From: Staphylococcus sp. IVB6214
GTDB lineage: Bacteria; Bacillota; Bacilli; Staphylococcales; Staphylococcaceae
DNA length: 64,000 nt
Assembly (NCBI RefSeq): GCF_025558585.1
Contig: NZ_CP094723.1
Span: forward strand, 1,736,001 to 1,800,000
Direction of reading: 5' to 3'
The notes under the pieces are model-generated. The model saw only the letters and a list, made by a program, of their open reading frames with translations. It ran no database searches and was not told where the DNA came from. The position numbers and the translations under genes are program-made. This document shows positions 9,246-17,514 of this stretch, one piece after another. How positions within the stretch are numbered: position 1 is the stretch's first letter; each line of letters starts with the position of its first letter.

Positions 9246-10403
9246 ATGACAGTGATGCGCACATTCACTTTTATGTTAAGTATTTTTATTGTGGGCATGG
9301 TCGAAATGGTCGTCGCAGGTATTATGAGTTTGATGAGTGCCGACCTGCATATTTCAGAAGCTTGGATTGGACAACTTGTAACCGTGTATGCTTTTACATT
9401 TGCTTTGACAGGTCCAATCTTAGTCAAATTGACAGAACGCTATGCACCAAAACCTGTTTTACTAGTAACAATCGCAGTTTTTATTATAGGCAATATGATG
9501 ATTGCATTGTCTCCTAACTTTATCGTATTAGTCATTGGACGTATCTTATCATCAGCCGCCGCAGCTTTAATCGTCGTAAAAATATTGGCCATCACCTCTT
9601 TTCTCTCAGAACCACACAAAAGAGGTCGGATGCTCGGCATTGTCTATACGGGTTTTAGTGCTTCAAACGTATTCGGCGTGCCTATCGGGACATTAATCGG
9701 TGATTGGCTCGGGTGGCGATTCACATTTGGTTTAATTAGTTTTGTAGGTTTACTAGTGACTATCCTTCTTGTGATTTACTTGCCACGTGAACTCCACATG
9801 AATGTTCATACGCGCAGTAGTACAAGTCATAACCAACCGAATGTACATAGTAAGAAAGAAATTATCAAACTATTGGCAGTCACTTTTATTTTACTCACTG
9901 CGAATTCCATCGCTTACATCTACATTAATCCGTTAATTCTATCGGGTGGTCATACATTACAATACGTATCTCTCGCGCTACTAGTTATTGGTGTTGCAGG
10001 GATGCTTGGTACTTCAATGGGTGGCTACTTTACCGATAAACTTTCATTTAAGACATGGTTGATATTCAGTAGTTTAGCATTTGCCGTTATCTTAACTTTA
10101 CTCAACCAATTATGGGCAACATCAATCCTACTACTCATCACTTTATTTGCTTGGCATATAATTGAATGGAGTACGAATCCAGCTGTACAATCTGGGCTTA
10201 TCAGTCAAGTTGATGGTGATCACAGCCAAGTGATGAGTTGGAATATGTCTGCATTAAATGCTGGTATTGGACTAGGTGCACTACTCGGCGGTGTGATCGT
10301 TTCACATCTGAGTCTTCATGCAACAGTTTATATTGCAGCTGCAACGAGTCTACTGGCCTTCTTCATCGTTATTACTTTACAAAAACCAAAAACATTACAT
10401 TAA
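9246..10403 (+). CDS. MFS transporter, DHA1 / AraJ-like drug or sugar efflux type
   Basis: Probable proton-driven exporter in the cell membrane. It has 385 residues and 12 predicted hydrophobic segments. Segment 1 reads FMLSIFIVGMVEMVVAGIM and the segment 2-3 region VTVYAFTFALTGPILVKLTE. GRILSSAAAALIVVKI and FSASNVFGVPIGTLIGDWLG match the AraJ/PbuE-like subgroup. The start at 9246 is preferred over an upstream TTG because AAAGGAG lies 11 nt before it. The substrate cannot be read from the sequence. It ends at a bidirectional terminator shared with arsC. Confidence 0.8.
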   Translation: MTVMRTFTFMLSIFIVGMVEMVVAGIMSLMSADLHISEAWIGQLVTVYAFTFALTGPILVKLTERYAPKPVLLVTIAVFIIGNMMIALSPNFIVLVIGRILSSAAAALIVVKILAITSFLSEPHKRGRMLGIVYTGFSASNVFGVPIGTLIGDWLGWRFTFGLISFVGLLVTILLVIYLPRELHMNVHTRSSTSHNQPNVHSKKEIIKLLAVTFILLTANSIAYIYINPLILSGGHTLQYVSLALLVIGVAGMLGTSMGGYFTDKLSFKTWLIFSSLAFAVILTLLNQLWATSILLLITLFAWHIIEWSTNPAVQSGLISQVDGDHSQVMSWNMSALNAGIGLGALLGGVIVSHLSLHATVYIAAATSLLAFFIVITLQKPKTLH

Positions 10404-10404
10404 C

Positions 10405-10453
10405 CAAAAAACGCTACAACCCATTCCATCAAAATGAGTTCGTAGCGTTTTTT
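10405..10453. terminator. Bidirectional Rho-independent terminator between MFS gene and arsC
   Basis: AAAAAACGCTAC pairs with GTAGCGTTTTTT around a 25-nt interior, giving a T run in both directions. It separates the convergent genes. Confidence 0.88.
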
Positions 10454-10849
10454 CTATCTATTTTTAAAGTTTTCAATAGCTATTTTAATTTCATCTCTAA
10501 CACGTTGAAATTCAGACCATGGCTGACCTGCGGGATCATCAAAACCCCAATGTTCTTTCTTTACGTGTGGGGGCATCACTGGACAATTTTTATCTGCGTC
10601 ACTACATAAAGTGACAACCAAATCTGCTTGATTTAATATCGTTGGATTTATCAAATCAGAAGTGTGAGTACTAATATCAATCCCCACTTCATCCATCGCT
10701 TCTATGGCTTTTGGGTTCACACCATGCGTTTCAATCCCACCTGAATACACATTCCATGAATCACCGAGTATTTGCTTGCCCCATCCTTCTGCCATCTGGC
10801 TTCGACAAGCATTACCTGTACAAATAAAATAAATCACTTTTTTATCCAT
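10454..10849 (-). CDS. arsC: Arsenate reductase ArsC (thioredoxin-coupled, LMW-phosphatase fold)
   Basis: Reduces arsenate to arsenite in the cytosol so that ArsB can extrude it. The 131-residue protein has the CTGNACRS phosphate loop (nucleophile Cys10, Cys15) and LCSDADKNC with Cys82 and Cys89. It therefore keeps the three-cysteine relay known from plasmid pI258 ArsC, along with the DDPAG region. It is the last gene of arsRBC, 15 nt after arsB. Confidence 0.95.
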   Translation of the reverse strand: MDKKVIYFICTGNACRSQMAEGWGKQILGDSWNVYSGGIETHGVNPKAIEAMDEVGIDISTHTSDLINPTILNQADLVVTLCSDADKNCPVMPPHVKKEHWGFDDPAGQPWSEFQRVRDEIKIAIENFKNR

Positions 10850-10864
10850 ATCGTTCTCTCTTTC

Positions 10865-12160
10865 TTAAAAAATAATCAATGTAAGATATAAACCTAATAA
10901 CGTGACAAACAATACGGGAATCGTAATTACAATACCTGTCTTAAAGTAAGTCCCCCATGAGATCTTCACACCTTTTTGTGTCAAAACGTGTAACCATAAT
11001 AATGTTGCGAGTGAGCCAATCGGCGTGATTTTAGGTCCTAAGTCAGATCCAATGACATTCGCATAAATCATTCCTTCTTGTAGTATCCCCGTCACATTCG
11101 ACTGATTAATTGCAATCGCATCAATTAGAACAGTTGGCATATTATTCATAACAGATGATAAAAATGCTGCAATGAACCCCATTCCCATAACACTACTAAA
11201 TAAACCATACTGAGAAATATTGGCTAACACATCAGCAAGCAACGTCGTAATCCCTGCATTTTTTAATCCGAATACAACAAGGTACATCCCAATTGAAAAG
11301 GCAACAATATTCCATGGTGCACCTTTGATGACTTGTGCTGTATGAACGGCAGGTGATTTTCGTGCTAATAAGACGAAGATAAATGCGATACTTCCTGCAA
11401 TAAGTGATACGGGTATTTTCAACCATTCACTCACAAGATAACCAATTAGTAAGACACTTAGTACGACCCATGATATTTTAAATAATCGCTCATCCTTAAT
11501 CACTGCTTGCGGTGCAGCCAAATGCGTTGCATCAAACGACTTCGGAATTGCCTTTCTAAAGTACAACCATAACACAACAATACTCGCTATCAATGAAAAA
11601 ATATTAGGAATGATCATACGCCCAAAATATTCTAGAAACCCGATATTAAAATAATCGGCTGATACGATATTCACTAAGTTACTCACAACCAATGGCAATG
11701 AAGTTGTATCTGCAATAAAACCACTGGCAATAATGAATGGAAATACAATTTTTTCATTAAATCCTAAGTTTCTAACCATCGCCAACACAATCGGCGTCAA
11801 TATTAAGGCTGCCCCATCATTCGCAAAAAATGCTGCAACAATTGCACCTAATAACATAATATAGATGAACATCTTTAAGCCGTTCCCTTTTGAAGCACGA
11901 GCCATATGTATCGCTGACCATTCAAAAAATCCAATCTCATCTAGAATCAATGAAATAAGAATGACTGCAACAAAAGTTAGCGTTGCATTCCATACAATTC
12001 CTGTTACTTCCCATACATCACCAAGACTCACTACACCTGTAATAATTGCGATCAACGCACCAATCAGTGCGGTAATACCGATATCTAACCCTTTAGGTTG
12101 CCAGATTACAAAAAGTAATGTGACTAAAAAAATGATAATTGCTAAAAGCATCATCAACAT
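10865..12160 (-). CDS. arsB: Arsenite efflux permease ArsB
   Basis: Arsenite/antimonite exporter of the ArsB family, 431 residues with about 12 hydrophobic segments. Diagnostic stretches include [36 protein letters not shown] and [18 protein letters not shown]. Its start overlaps the arsR stop by 7 nt. Several ATG codons occur at the beginning, so the exact start is uncertain by up to four codons. It works without an ArsA ATPase here, as in staphylococcal plasmid systems. Confidence 0.94.
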   Translation of the reverse strand: MLMMLLAIIIFLVTLLFVIWQPKGLDIGITALIGALIAIITGVVSLGDVWEVTGIVWNATLTFVAVILISLILDEIGFFEWSAIHMARASKGNGLKMFIYIMLLGAIVAAFFANDGAALILTPIVLAMVRNLGFNEKIVFPFIIASGFIADTTSLPLVVSNLVNIVSADYFNIGFLEYFGRMIIPNIFSLIASIVVLWLYFRKAIPKSFDATHLAAPQAVIKDERLFKISWVVLSVLLIGYLVSEWLKIPVSLIAGSIAFIFVLLARKSPAVHTAQVIKGAPWNIVAFSIGMYLVVFGLKNAGITTLLADVLANISQYGLFSSVMGMGFIAAFLSSVMNNMPTVLIDAIAINQSNVTGILQEGMIYANVIGSDLGPKITPIGSLATLLWLHVLTQKGVKISWGTYFKTGIVITIPVLFVTLLGLYLTLIIF

Positions 12161-12468
12161 GTTCCACCTTTCATTGTTTTACAAATACATTGTTCGCTTC
12201 CCCTATGTACTTGATTCAAGTTCACACTAATTGTTTCAAGTGGTTCAGCATTCAATCTGTACATTCTTTTATTCCCCTCTTTACGCACTATCACCATTCC
12301 ACTTTCAACGAGTGCTTTCATATGATGACTTAGCGTTGGCTGAGAAAACTCAAAATGCGCGAGTATATCGCAAGCACATAGTTCACCACACGACAATAAA
12401 TCAATAATTTCCAAACGATTGGCATCTGCCAATACTTTCAACTGTACAGCTAATACTTGATACGACAT
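12154..12468 (-). CDS. arsR: Arsenical operon repressor ArsR
   Basis: ArsR/SmtB winged-helix repressor of 104 residues. The metal-binding motif ELCACD supplies Cys31 and Cys33 at the start of the recognition helix region, and [19 protein letters not shown] is the DNA-reading part. Arsenite binding should release the promoter. It is the first gene of arsRBC, with a palindromic operator just upstream. The chromosomal setting shows no flanking transposase. Confidence 0.95.
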   Translation of the reverse strand: MSYQVLAVQLKVLADANRLEIIDLLSCGELCACDILAHFEFSQPTLSHHMKALVESGMVIVRKEGNKRMYRLNAEPLETISVNLNQVHRGSEQCICKTMKGGTC

Positions 12469-12488
12469 AGAATGCCCCCTTTACTCTA

Positions 12489-12522
12489 CATAGACTATCA
12501 TCTATATCGATAATTGTCTATG
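12489..12522. promoter_or_regulatory. ars operator
   Basis: Inverted repeat CATAGAC ... GTCTATG with 20 nt between, enclosing ATATCGATAA. It lies 21-54 nt upstream of the arsR start, as expected for autorepression by ArsR. Confidence 0.65.
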
Positions 12523-12538
12523 TGAAAACATAAAAAAA

Positions 12539-12825
12539 GAGTGGGACAGAAATCTTTTTGCTATAAAAGATTTTGTCGTCCCACCCCGGCAAGGATGACT
12601 AGAAGTTTTGCAGTAGCTGATTGATATGTGACTACGTTTACTTAATAAACTTGTCACACATCTAATCATCTTTGCAGGGGCACTACTACAAAATCATTAT
12701 AAATGTTTATGATTTTTGTAGTGCTCCCAAAGTTTGTAAAAACGCATTTTCACTTCAGACACCTACTGCCATTACACTTATTTCTATATTTTAAAAATAG
12801 GAGCTGAGTACTATGTCTCAGCTCC
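12539..12825 (+). repeat. 287-bp intergenic repeat, GTGGGACAG family, copy A
   Basis: Starts GAGTGGGACAGAAATC with a GTGGGAC...GTCCCAC stem. It contains a second hairpin (GGGGCACTAC ... GTAGTGCTCCC) and ends with a GGAGCTGAG/CTCAGCTCC hairpin. Copy B at 60541-60827 is nearly identical at the same length and orientation. The GTGGGACAGAAAT start is a known dispersed staphylococcal intergenic motif. This copy fills most of the 373-nt gap between arsR and asp23. Confidence 0.85.
12793..12825 (-). terminator. Terminator of the asp23 operon, at the end of repeat copy A
   Basis: Read on the minus strand, GGAGCTGAG pairs with CTCAGCTCC and is followed by TATTTTTAAAA. The hairpin is also the last part of the dispersed repeat, so the repeat appears to supply the operon terminator. 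Confidence 0.7.
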
Positions 12826-12841
12826 TTCATCAAATAACGGA

Positions 12842-13327
12842 TTATTGTAATCCTTTTTGCTCGTTGTTGTTACCTTTTTCATTTTTTTGTTGCCATTCTT
12901 TACGAGTCATTACATCTTCAACTTGCATGTTTACTTCCACAACTTCTAAACCAGTCATGTGTTTCACTTGTTCTTTAATTAACTCAGTTACTTTGCGGAA
13001 GATTTTTGGTGCTGATTCACCGTATTCTAAAACAACTTTTAAGTCGATTGCTGCTTGTTTTTCGCCAACTTCAGCAGATACACCTTGTGTTACATTGTTA
13101 CCGCTTGTGAATGAACCGCTGATGCTGTCAACAAAGCCGCCTTTCATGTCTAAAATACCTTTTACTTCGCGTGCTGCGATACCAGCGATTTTTTCAATAA
13201 CTTCATCAGAGAATGTTAAGCTATTTGAAAATTGTGGTTGGTTTTCTTGACGCTTTTCTTGTTCTTTTTCGTTTACACCTGTGTTATTGTTGTATGCTTC
13301 TTTTGCTTTATTGTTATCTACTGTCAT
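12842..13327 (-). CDS. asp23: Alkaline shock protein Asp23 (Asp23/Gls24 family)
   Basis: Abundant stationary-phase protein of 161 residues, tied to envelope stress and held at the membrane by AmaP in S. aureus. The Gls24 domain spans about residues 35-140, with [20 protein letters not shown] and [20 protein letters not shown]. The N-terminal 30 residues are polar and low in complexity, the C-terminal tail rich in K/N/Q. It is the last gene after amaP and a DUF2273 gene. No csbD-like gene follows, unlike the S. aureus operon as I recall it. Confidence 0.95.
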   Translation of the reverse strand: MTVDNNKAKEAYNNNTGVNEKEQEKRQENQPQFSNSLTFSDEVIEKIAGIAAREVKGILDMKGGFVDSISGSFTSGNNVTQGVSAEVGEKQAAIDLKVVLEYGESAPKIFRKVTELIKEQVKHMTGLEVVEVNMQVEDVMTRKEWQQKNEKGNNNEQKGLQ

Positions 13328-13396
13328 AATAAAAAACTCCCTTATTTTTAAATATTGTATTTACACTGTTTCTAAAATCTTGATACGTTTTGCAAG

Positions 13397-13642
13397 TTAG
13401 CTTAACCGATTCAGTAAATTCAAGAAATCTTGTGTTCGGTCTTTAATATACCCAACTCCGACACCGATTAAACATAAAACTAAAATTAAAATTGTTTTCC
13501 AAAAGCCAAGCGTTAAAAACAAGATTGCAATGATAAGGAAAGAGAAGAACCCGACAATACGCCATTTATAACTGCGTAATAAGGCAATTATCTGATCATT
13601 TGTTACTTGTTCACCTTGACCATTTTGATTTTGGTTAGCCAT
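13397..13642 (-). CDS. DUF2273 small membrane protein of the asp23 operon
   Basis: An 81-residue protein with a polar N-terminus (NQNGQGEQVTNDQIIALLRS) and two close hydrophobic stretches at about 30-49 and 50-66, then a charged tail. This matches the DUF2273 proteins found between amaP and asp23 in staphylococci. Its role is not established; an AmaP or Asp23 partner in the membrane is likely from position. It starts 12 nt after amaP ends. Confidence 0.85.
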   Translation of the reverse strand: MANQNQNGQGEQVTNDQIIALLRSYKWRIVGFFSFLIIAILFLTLGFWKTILILVLCLIGVGVGYIKDRTQDFLNLLNRLS

Positions 13643-13654
13643 AGGAACCCTCCT

Positions 13655-14197
13655 TTACACTACACGTGCTTCGCCGCTTTGACGTTGATCACGCACATTG
13701 ATTTCTAACTTTCTCACTGGCATTTCTGAAAAACGTTCAACACTTTCTTTAACATCTGCTCTCACTTGTTCTGTTAAAGATTGAATGTTCACTGCAGTTG
13801 TTGGTACAAGAAAGTCTGCTTTAATATCAACAAAGTTATGATTCTTTTTGTTGTATAATTTCGCTACTACATTCGGTTGGCGAATCTCATCATACTTCTT
13901 GATTGTATCCAACGCTGTATTTTCAATAGATTTGCGTGAAATATAAATATGTCCATCTTGATAGTCTTGATATAACCCCGGTTTACGGTGCGTTGGTTTA
14001 AACGCACTGAAAAATAAAATAAACCCTATTAAAATTAAAAACGCAGATAAGCCGATCAATAATGGTTGGAACCACTCATATTGATAGAAATAATTTTGAT
14101 ATTGTTTGATTGGTTCGTAGTCTAAATACATAAACAATAAGAATCCTACGATGACCACCATTAATAATCCTAGACAGAAATTTTTAAGTCGTCTCAC
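13655..14197 (-). CDS. amaP: Asp23 membrane anchor AmaP
   Basis: 180-residue membrane protein that anchors Asp23 to the membrane in S. aureus. Two transmembrane segments lie near residues 7-24 and 45-66. A soluble Asp23/Gls24-like domain follows, with DGHIYISRKSIENTALDTI, KADFLVPTTAVNIQSLTEQV and the final KLEINVRD. It is the first gene of the operon, preceded by GGAGGTGACG and two sigma-B type promoters. Confidence 0.92.
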   Translation of the reverse strand: MRRLKNFCLGLLMVVIVGFLLFMYLDYEPIKQYQNYFYQYEWFQPLLIGLSAFLILIGFILFFSAFKPTHRKPGLYQDYQDGHIYISRKSIENTALDTIKKYDEIRQPNVVAKLYNKKNHNFVDIKADFLVPTTAVNIQSLTEQVRADVKESVERFSEMPVRKLEINVRDQRQSGEARVV

Positions 14198-14241
14198 CTT
14201 GCGTCACCTCCTATTTTGTTGTCAATTGTCTCACATTCAAT

Positions 14242-14266
14242 ATACCCGTAATGTATGATTGAAAAC
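14242..14266 (-). promoter_or_regulatory. Sigma-B type promoter, proximal, for amaP-asp23
   Basis: On the minus strand GTTTTC, 13 nt, GGGTAT. This fits the sigma-B consensus GTTTAA-N12-15-GGGTAT, with a perfect -10. It ends about 45 nt before the amaP start. Confidence 0.75.
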
Positions 14267-14357
14267 ATAAATTTCAAAAATAGTGAACAAAAATTTAATT
14301 TTTTATAATAGCTTTCAAACCCTCACTATTTGGCTTCGAATGTTAAGCTATCTTAAT

Positions 14358-14382
14358 TTACCCACTTCGAACCATCATAAAC
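14358..14382 (-). promoter_or_regulatory. Sigma-B type promoter, distal, for amaP-asp23
   Basis: On the minus strand GTTTAT, 13 nt, GGGTAA, one mismatch in each half from the sigma-B consensus. It lies about 160 nt upstream of amaP. Several sigma-B promoters are known for the S. aureus asp23 operon. Confidence 0.62.
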
Positions 14383-14495
14383 CTAGATATTAAAAAAAGA
14401 AACGCGTTCTCTATTCATTTGTGCTCTTGGCAATCACCAACAACACCTGAAAATCTGGATGCTTCTCACAACTATTATCATTTGAACAAAATTTA

Positions 14496-14570
14496 GGGGT
14501 AGAATAGAAATCTTCATTCTACAAAAGATTCCATTATCCTACCCCAGTATGACTAGAAGTTTTATATAAA
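14496..14570 (+). repeat. Degenerate copy of the GTGGGACAG-family repeat
   Basis: GGGGTAGAATAGAAATC ... AAAAGATT ... ATCCTACCCCAG followed by TATGACTAGAAGTTTT parallels the first third of copies A and B, with compensating changes that keep the stem (GGGTAGAAT/ATCCTACCC). The remaining 14198-14596 gap holds only this and the two sigma-B promoters. Confidence 0.6.
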
Positions 14571-14596
14571 TAAATGTATATGTTCCAATTCTACTT

Positions 14597-15463
14597 TTAT
14601 TGAATATGCGCTAACATTTCATTTACTGCCAATTTACCTAATGCATGAGAAGCGAGTGGACTATCCCCAGTTAATAATTGGCGATCTTTATGAACTTGTC
14701 CGGTCATCTCTTGGTTTACTACATGTAACTCATCTTGCGTTAAACTCTCTGCAACAAGCCATTGGAGTTTACCTGGCAAGTATCCAATATCAATATTCGC
14801 TCCTTCATCTAAAGCATCTGGGAAGACACATACTTCATATCCTGCAAACGCAGATGTTTGACGATTCAATGAACCTGCAAGTAATGCTGCGGGCCCATGG
14901 CACAACGTAATAATAAAACGATCGTTCGCAAGTGCCCAATCTAGAATTTGTTGAACATCTTCACTTTCTGGTAAACCAATCAGTGCCGCATGTCCACCCG
15001 GAATAAAGACAGACAAGTAGTCAGAATCTGATCCTAATCCTTGAGTGACAATATCTGATAATTTTTTCGGTGCTTTCAGTTTCGCTTTAAGTTGCTCATA
15101 AGTTTCCATTACCGCTTCATCTTCTGTTGGCATCGCCCAATGCTCCAACTTAGCTGGATTGCCTGACAATGTCGCAATATCCACATCAAATCCAGCTTCC
15201 ATCATATGATGTAATGGTAGTAACGTCTCGACTGGATGATTACCTGTTGAAAACATTTTACCATTTTGCAACATCAAGTATCTTTCATCTGCCGCAATAA
15301 CTAAAACCTTCCATTTACCTTCTGTATAGGCGCCTTTATGTTCTACACCATCAAAGTTTGTTTTAGGTGCTGTATATAATGACAACGAATACTCAGACGG
15401 GAAATACGCATTGTCTTCCGCTCTATCTGGTACAGGCTGTTTACTTAAATTATTTTCTGTCAT
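14597..15463 (-). CDS. hchA: Protein/nucleotide deglycase HchA (Hsp31, DJ-1/PfpI family)
   Basis: Cytosolic DJ-1 superfamily enzyme reported as a holdase, glyoxalase III and deglycase. It has 288 residues, as for E. coli Hsp31. The nucleophile elbow [13 protein letters not shown] places the active cysteine at 188, and [15 protein letters not shown] carries the conserved glycine turn and histidine. The start at 15463 ([10 protein letters not shown]) is preferred over one 13 codons upstream because GAAGGATG lies 7 nt before it. It is divergent from saeP. Confidence 0.9.
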   Translation of the reverse strand: MTENNLSKQPVPDRAEDNAYFPSEYSLSLYTAPKTNFDGVEHKGAYTEGKWKVLVIAADERYLMLQNGKMFSTGNHPVETLLPLHHMMEAGFDVDIATLSGNPAKLEHWAMPTEDEAVMETYEQLKAKLKAPKKLSDIVTQGLGSDSDYLSVFIPGGHAALIGLPESEDVQQILDWALANDRFIITLCHGPAALLAGSLNRQTSAFAGYEVCVFPDALDEGANIDIGYLPGKLQWLVAESLTQDELHVVNQEMTGQVHKDRQLLTGDSPLASHALGKLAVNEMLAHIQ

Positions 15464-15570
15464 TTGAATTACATCCTTCTCTGTTGTTATGAAACACATC
15501 ATATGCCAATTAACAGATGAAGTAAACGAATCTGCCTATAATATCTACTTTAACTGCTAGCGATAAAACA

Positions 15571-15708
15571 CTTTACTCACAACCTCGAGATGTCAGTGTT
15601 CGTAAAGCAAAATTCTCGATAGAACGTCGCAATTCCACAAAATAAAAAAGCTATTTTGATAATTGCTTGGGTTCTACTCGAATTTTAAACGCTTTACTCA
15701 CAACCTCG
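15571..15708 (-). repeat. Inverted relative of the 121-bp repeat at 8795
   Basis: On the minus strand it reads CGAGGTTGTGAGTAAAGCG, a GTAGAACCCAAGCAATTATC stretch, GACGTTCTATCGAG, GAACACTGACATCTCG, and again CGAGGTTGTGAGTAAAG. This is the same order as 8795-8934, with many substitutions. It occupies most of the hchA-saeP intergenic region ahead of the SaeR sites. Confidence 0.65.
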
Positions 15709-15737
15709 TTTTACGATTTAAGATTTAGTTAAGAATT

Positions 15738-15753
15738 GTTAATCATTAGTTAA
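15738..15753 (+). promoter_or_regulatory. SaeR binding site upstream of saeP
   Basis: GTTAATCATTAGTTAA is an exact GTTAA-N6-GTTAA, the known SaeR motif. Another GTTAA half lies at 15728-15732 (5-nt spacing) and an ATTAA half at 15759-15763. It is about 77 nt before the saeP start, fitting autoactivation of the strong sae promoter. Confidence 0.85.
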
Positions 15754-15829
15754 TGTGAATTAAGATTTTGCTCCTGTAACATACAAAGTGTCAAAACAAT
15801 AAAAACAAAAACGAAAGTGGGAATTAATC

Positions 15830-16291
15830 ATGAAAATCAAATCAGTCTTATTATCAACAACAGTTGCAACAACATTACTTTTAGGCGCATGCGGTAACAT
15901 GGATGACGACAAAGAAATGAAAAAAGATGACAAAATGATGGAAAGCAAAATGGAAGACAAAAAGATGGATGATAAAAAAATGGCTAATAAAGACATGATG
16001 ATGAAAGAAGGCATGTTCAAAGGCGAAAATGATCAAATGGTTGAAGGTAAAGCTATGATCAAAGACGGCAAATTAATGCTAACTGACTTCAAATCTGATA
16101 AAGGTCCAGACTTACATGTGTACTTAACTAAAAATGGCGATGTTGAAAAAGGAATGAAAATCGACAAAGTAAAATACGATGAAATGAAACAAACTTTCGA
16201 CCTTAAAGATGTCAATGTTGAAGAGTATGACACAGTGACAATCTACTGCGACAAAGCACATGTTGTGTTCGGTAATGCGATGCTAAAATAA
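15830..16291 (+). CDS. saeP: SaeP, auxiliary lipoprotein of the Sae system (DM13-like)
   Basis: A 153-residue lipoprotein that with SaeQ stimulates the phosphatase activity of SaeS in S. aureus. The lipobox LLLGAC gives Cys21. Residues 22-60 are a repetitive M/K/D-rich linker (MKKDDKMMESKMEDKKMDDK). A DM13-type domain follows, with MLTDFKSDKGPDLHVYLTKN and a final VTIYCDKAHVVFGNAML that keeps one cysteine. It is transcribed behind the SaeR box. Gene order and linker pattern match S. aureus SaeP. Confidence 0.9.
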   Translation: MKIKSVLLSTTVATTLLLGACGNMDDDKEMKKDDKMMESKMEDKKMDDKKMANKDMMMKEGMFKGENDQMVEGKAMIKDGKLMLTDFKSDKGPDLHVYLTKNGDVEKGMKIDKVKYDEMKQTFDLKDVNVEEYDTVTIYCDKAHVVFGNAMLK

Positions 16292-16334
16292 GCCCAAATA
16301 TCGCATTTTACAAAAGATATTGAAACATTTCAGT

Positions 16335-16374
16335 GAGATAGAATTCTGCCACAGTTGGGGATTCTATCTCTTTT
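16335..16374 (+). terminator. Hairpin between saeP and saeQ
   Basis: GAGATAGAAT pairs with ATTCTATCTC around 16 nt and is followed by TTTTAATTAA. It could stop part of the transcripts after saeP or act as the processing point between saeP and saeQRS messages known in S. aureus. Confidence 0.6.
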
Positions 16375-16388
16375 AATTAAAGGAGGCA

Positions 16389-16856
16389 ATGATGATGAAC
16401 ACAATATGGAAACTAATCATTTTACTCATTAGAATGGGAAGCGGGATCGTCATGTTAATGCAAGGATTTGAAAAACTAACAGGTGGGTTTGCAATCAGTG
16501 GATTAATTCCTGTCGTTCAAAAAAGCCCAGATATTCCAGAATGGTATAAAACTTTCTTTGCCAATATCGTAAATAATCAACTTGATCTATTTCAATGGTT
16601 GATACCACTTGGCGAAATTGCAATTGGTCTTGGATTAATTCTTGGCATCTTATCATATACTGCCAGCTTCTTCGGCGTCTTCGTAATGTTAAATTATCTT
16701 TTAGCAGATATGATTTTTACGTATCCATTACAGTTGTTTTTCTTTATAATATTATTAATGAACAAAGACATCTTAGATTCAATTGATTTATTTCGCTTTT
16801 TTAAAAGAAAAAAACTAGGGAATGATATACATGGAACACATACTCATAGTGGATGA
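16389..16856 (+). CDS. saeQ: SaeQ, DoxX-family membrane protein of the Sae system
   Basis: Membrane partner of SaeP that helps set SaeS phosphatase activity. It has 155 residues and about four hydrophobic segments, starting [20 protein letters not shown] with the DoxX-type QGFEKL turn. [18 protein letters not shown] is the second family signature. Three consecutive ATG codons begin the frame; AGGAGG at 16381-16386 best fits the third (16395). The 3' end overlaps the saeR start by 26 nt. Confidence 0.88.
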   Translation: MMMNTIWKLIILLIRMGSGIVMLMQGFEKLTGGFAISGLIPVVQKSPDIPEWYKTFFANIVNNQLDLFQWLIPLGEIAIGLGLILGILSYTASFFGVFVMLNYLLADMIFTYPLQLFFFIILLMNKDILDSIDLFRFFKRKKLGNDIHGTHTHSG

Positions 16857-17514
16857 CGAACCAGATATTCGTGATATATGTAAAACTTATTTTGAGTTTG
16901 AAGGTTATACCGTATCGACTGCTAACAATGGCCAAGAAGCATTAGACCTGTTGGATGCCTCTATCGATCTCATCATTCTAGACATTATGATGCCAGACAA
17001 AGATGGCTACACCGTTGTGAAAGAAATGCAGGCACGTCAATTAGAAATTCCATACATTTATCTCACAGCGAAAACAACAGAATCCGATGCAATATATGGC
17101 CTTATGCTTGGGGCAGATGATTATGTCAAGAAACCATTTAGCCCCCGTGAACTCGTTATTCGCGCTAAAAATATATTAAAACGTGTTAAGCACACACCTG
17201 CCGCCCAAGATACTTTAACATTTGGAGCGCTTTTTCTAGATAATTTGACAAAAACCGTGACAATTCATAAAGAAACAGTCAATTTAAGAGTGAAGGAGTT
17301 TGAATTACTGTGGTATTTCGCAACACATGAAAATGTCGCTCTATCAAAGACTGATTTACTCGAACAAGTATGGGGCTATGATTACTACGAAGATATGAAT
17401 ACGTTAAATGTTCACATTCACCGCTTGCGAGAAAAACTCGAACAACACAGCTATGATGACTATGTCATTACAACAGTTTGGGGACTTGGTTACAAGTTTC
17501 AAAGGAGGCATTAG
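16831..17514 (+). CDS. saeR: Response regulator SaeR (OmpR family)
   Basis: DNA-binding regulator of exoproteins and adhesins, phosphorylated by SaeS. 227 residues. The receiver domain has acidic D8-D9, phosphoacceptor Asp51 ([13 protein letters not shown]) and the switch [21 protein letters not shown] follows, as in S. aureus SaeR. The C-terminal winged helix reads [16 protein letters not shown] and [20 protein letters not shown]. The start at 16831 is preferred because AGGG lies about 10 nt upstream and [10 protein letters not shown] aligns with the family start. Confidence 0.95.
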   Translation: MEHILIVDDEPDIRDICKTYFEFEGYTVSTANNGQEALDLLDASIDLIILDIMMPDKDGYTVVKEMQARQLEIPYIYLTAKTTESDAIYGLMLGADDYVKKPFSPRELVIRAKNILKRVKHTPAAQDTLTFGALFLDNLTKTVTIHKETVNLRVKEFELLWYFATHENVALSKTDLLEQVWGYDYYEDMNTLNVHIHRLREKLEQHSYDDYVITTVWGLGYKFQRRH

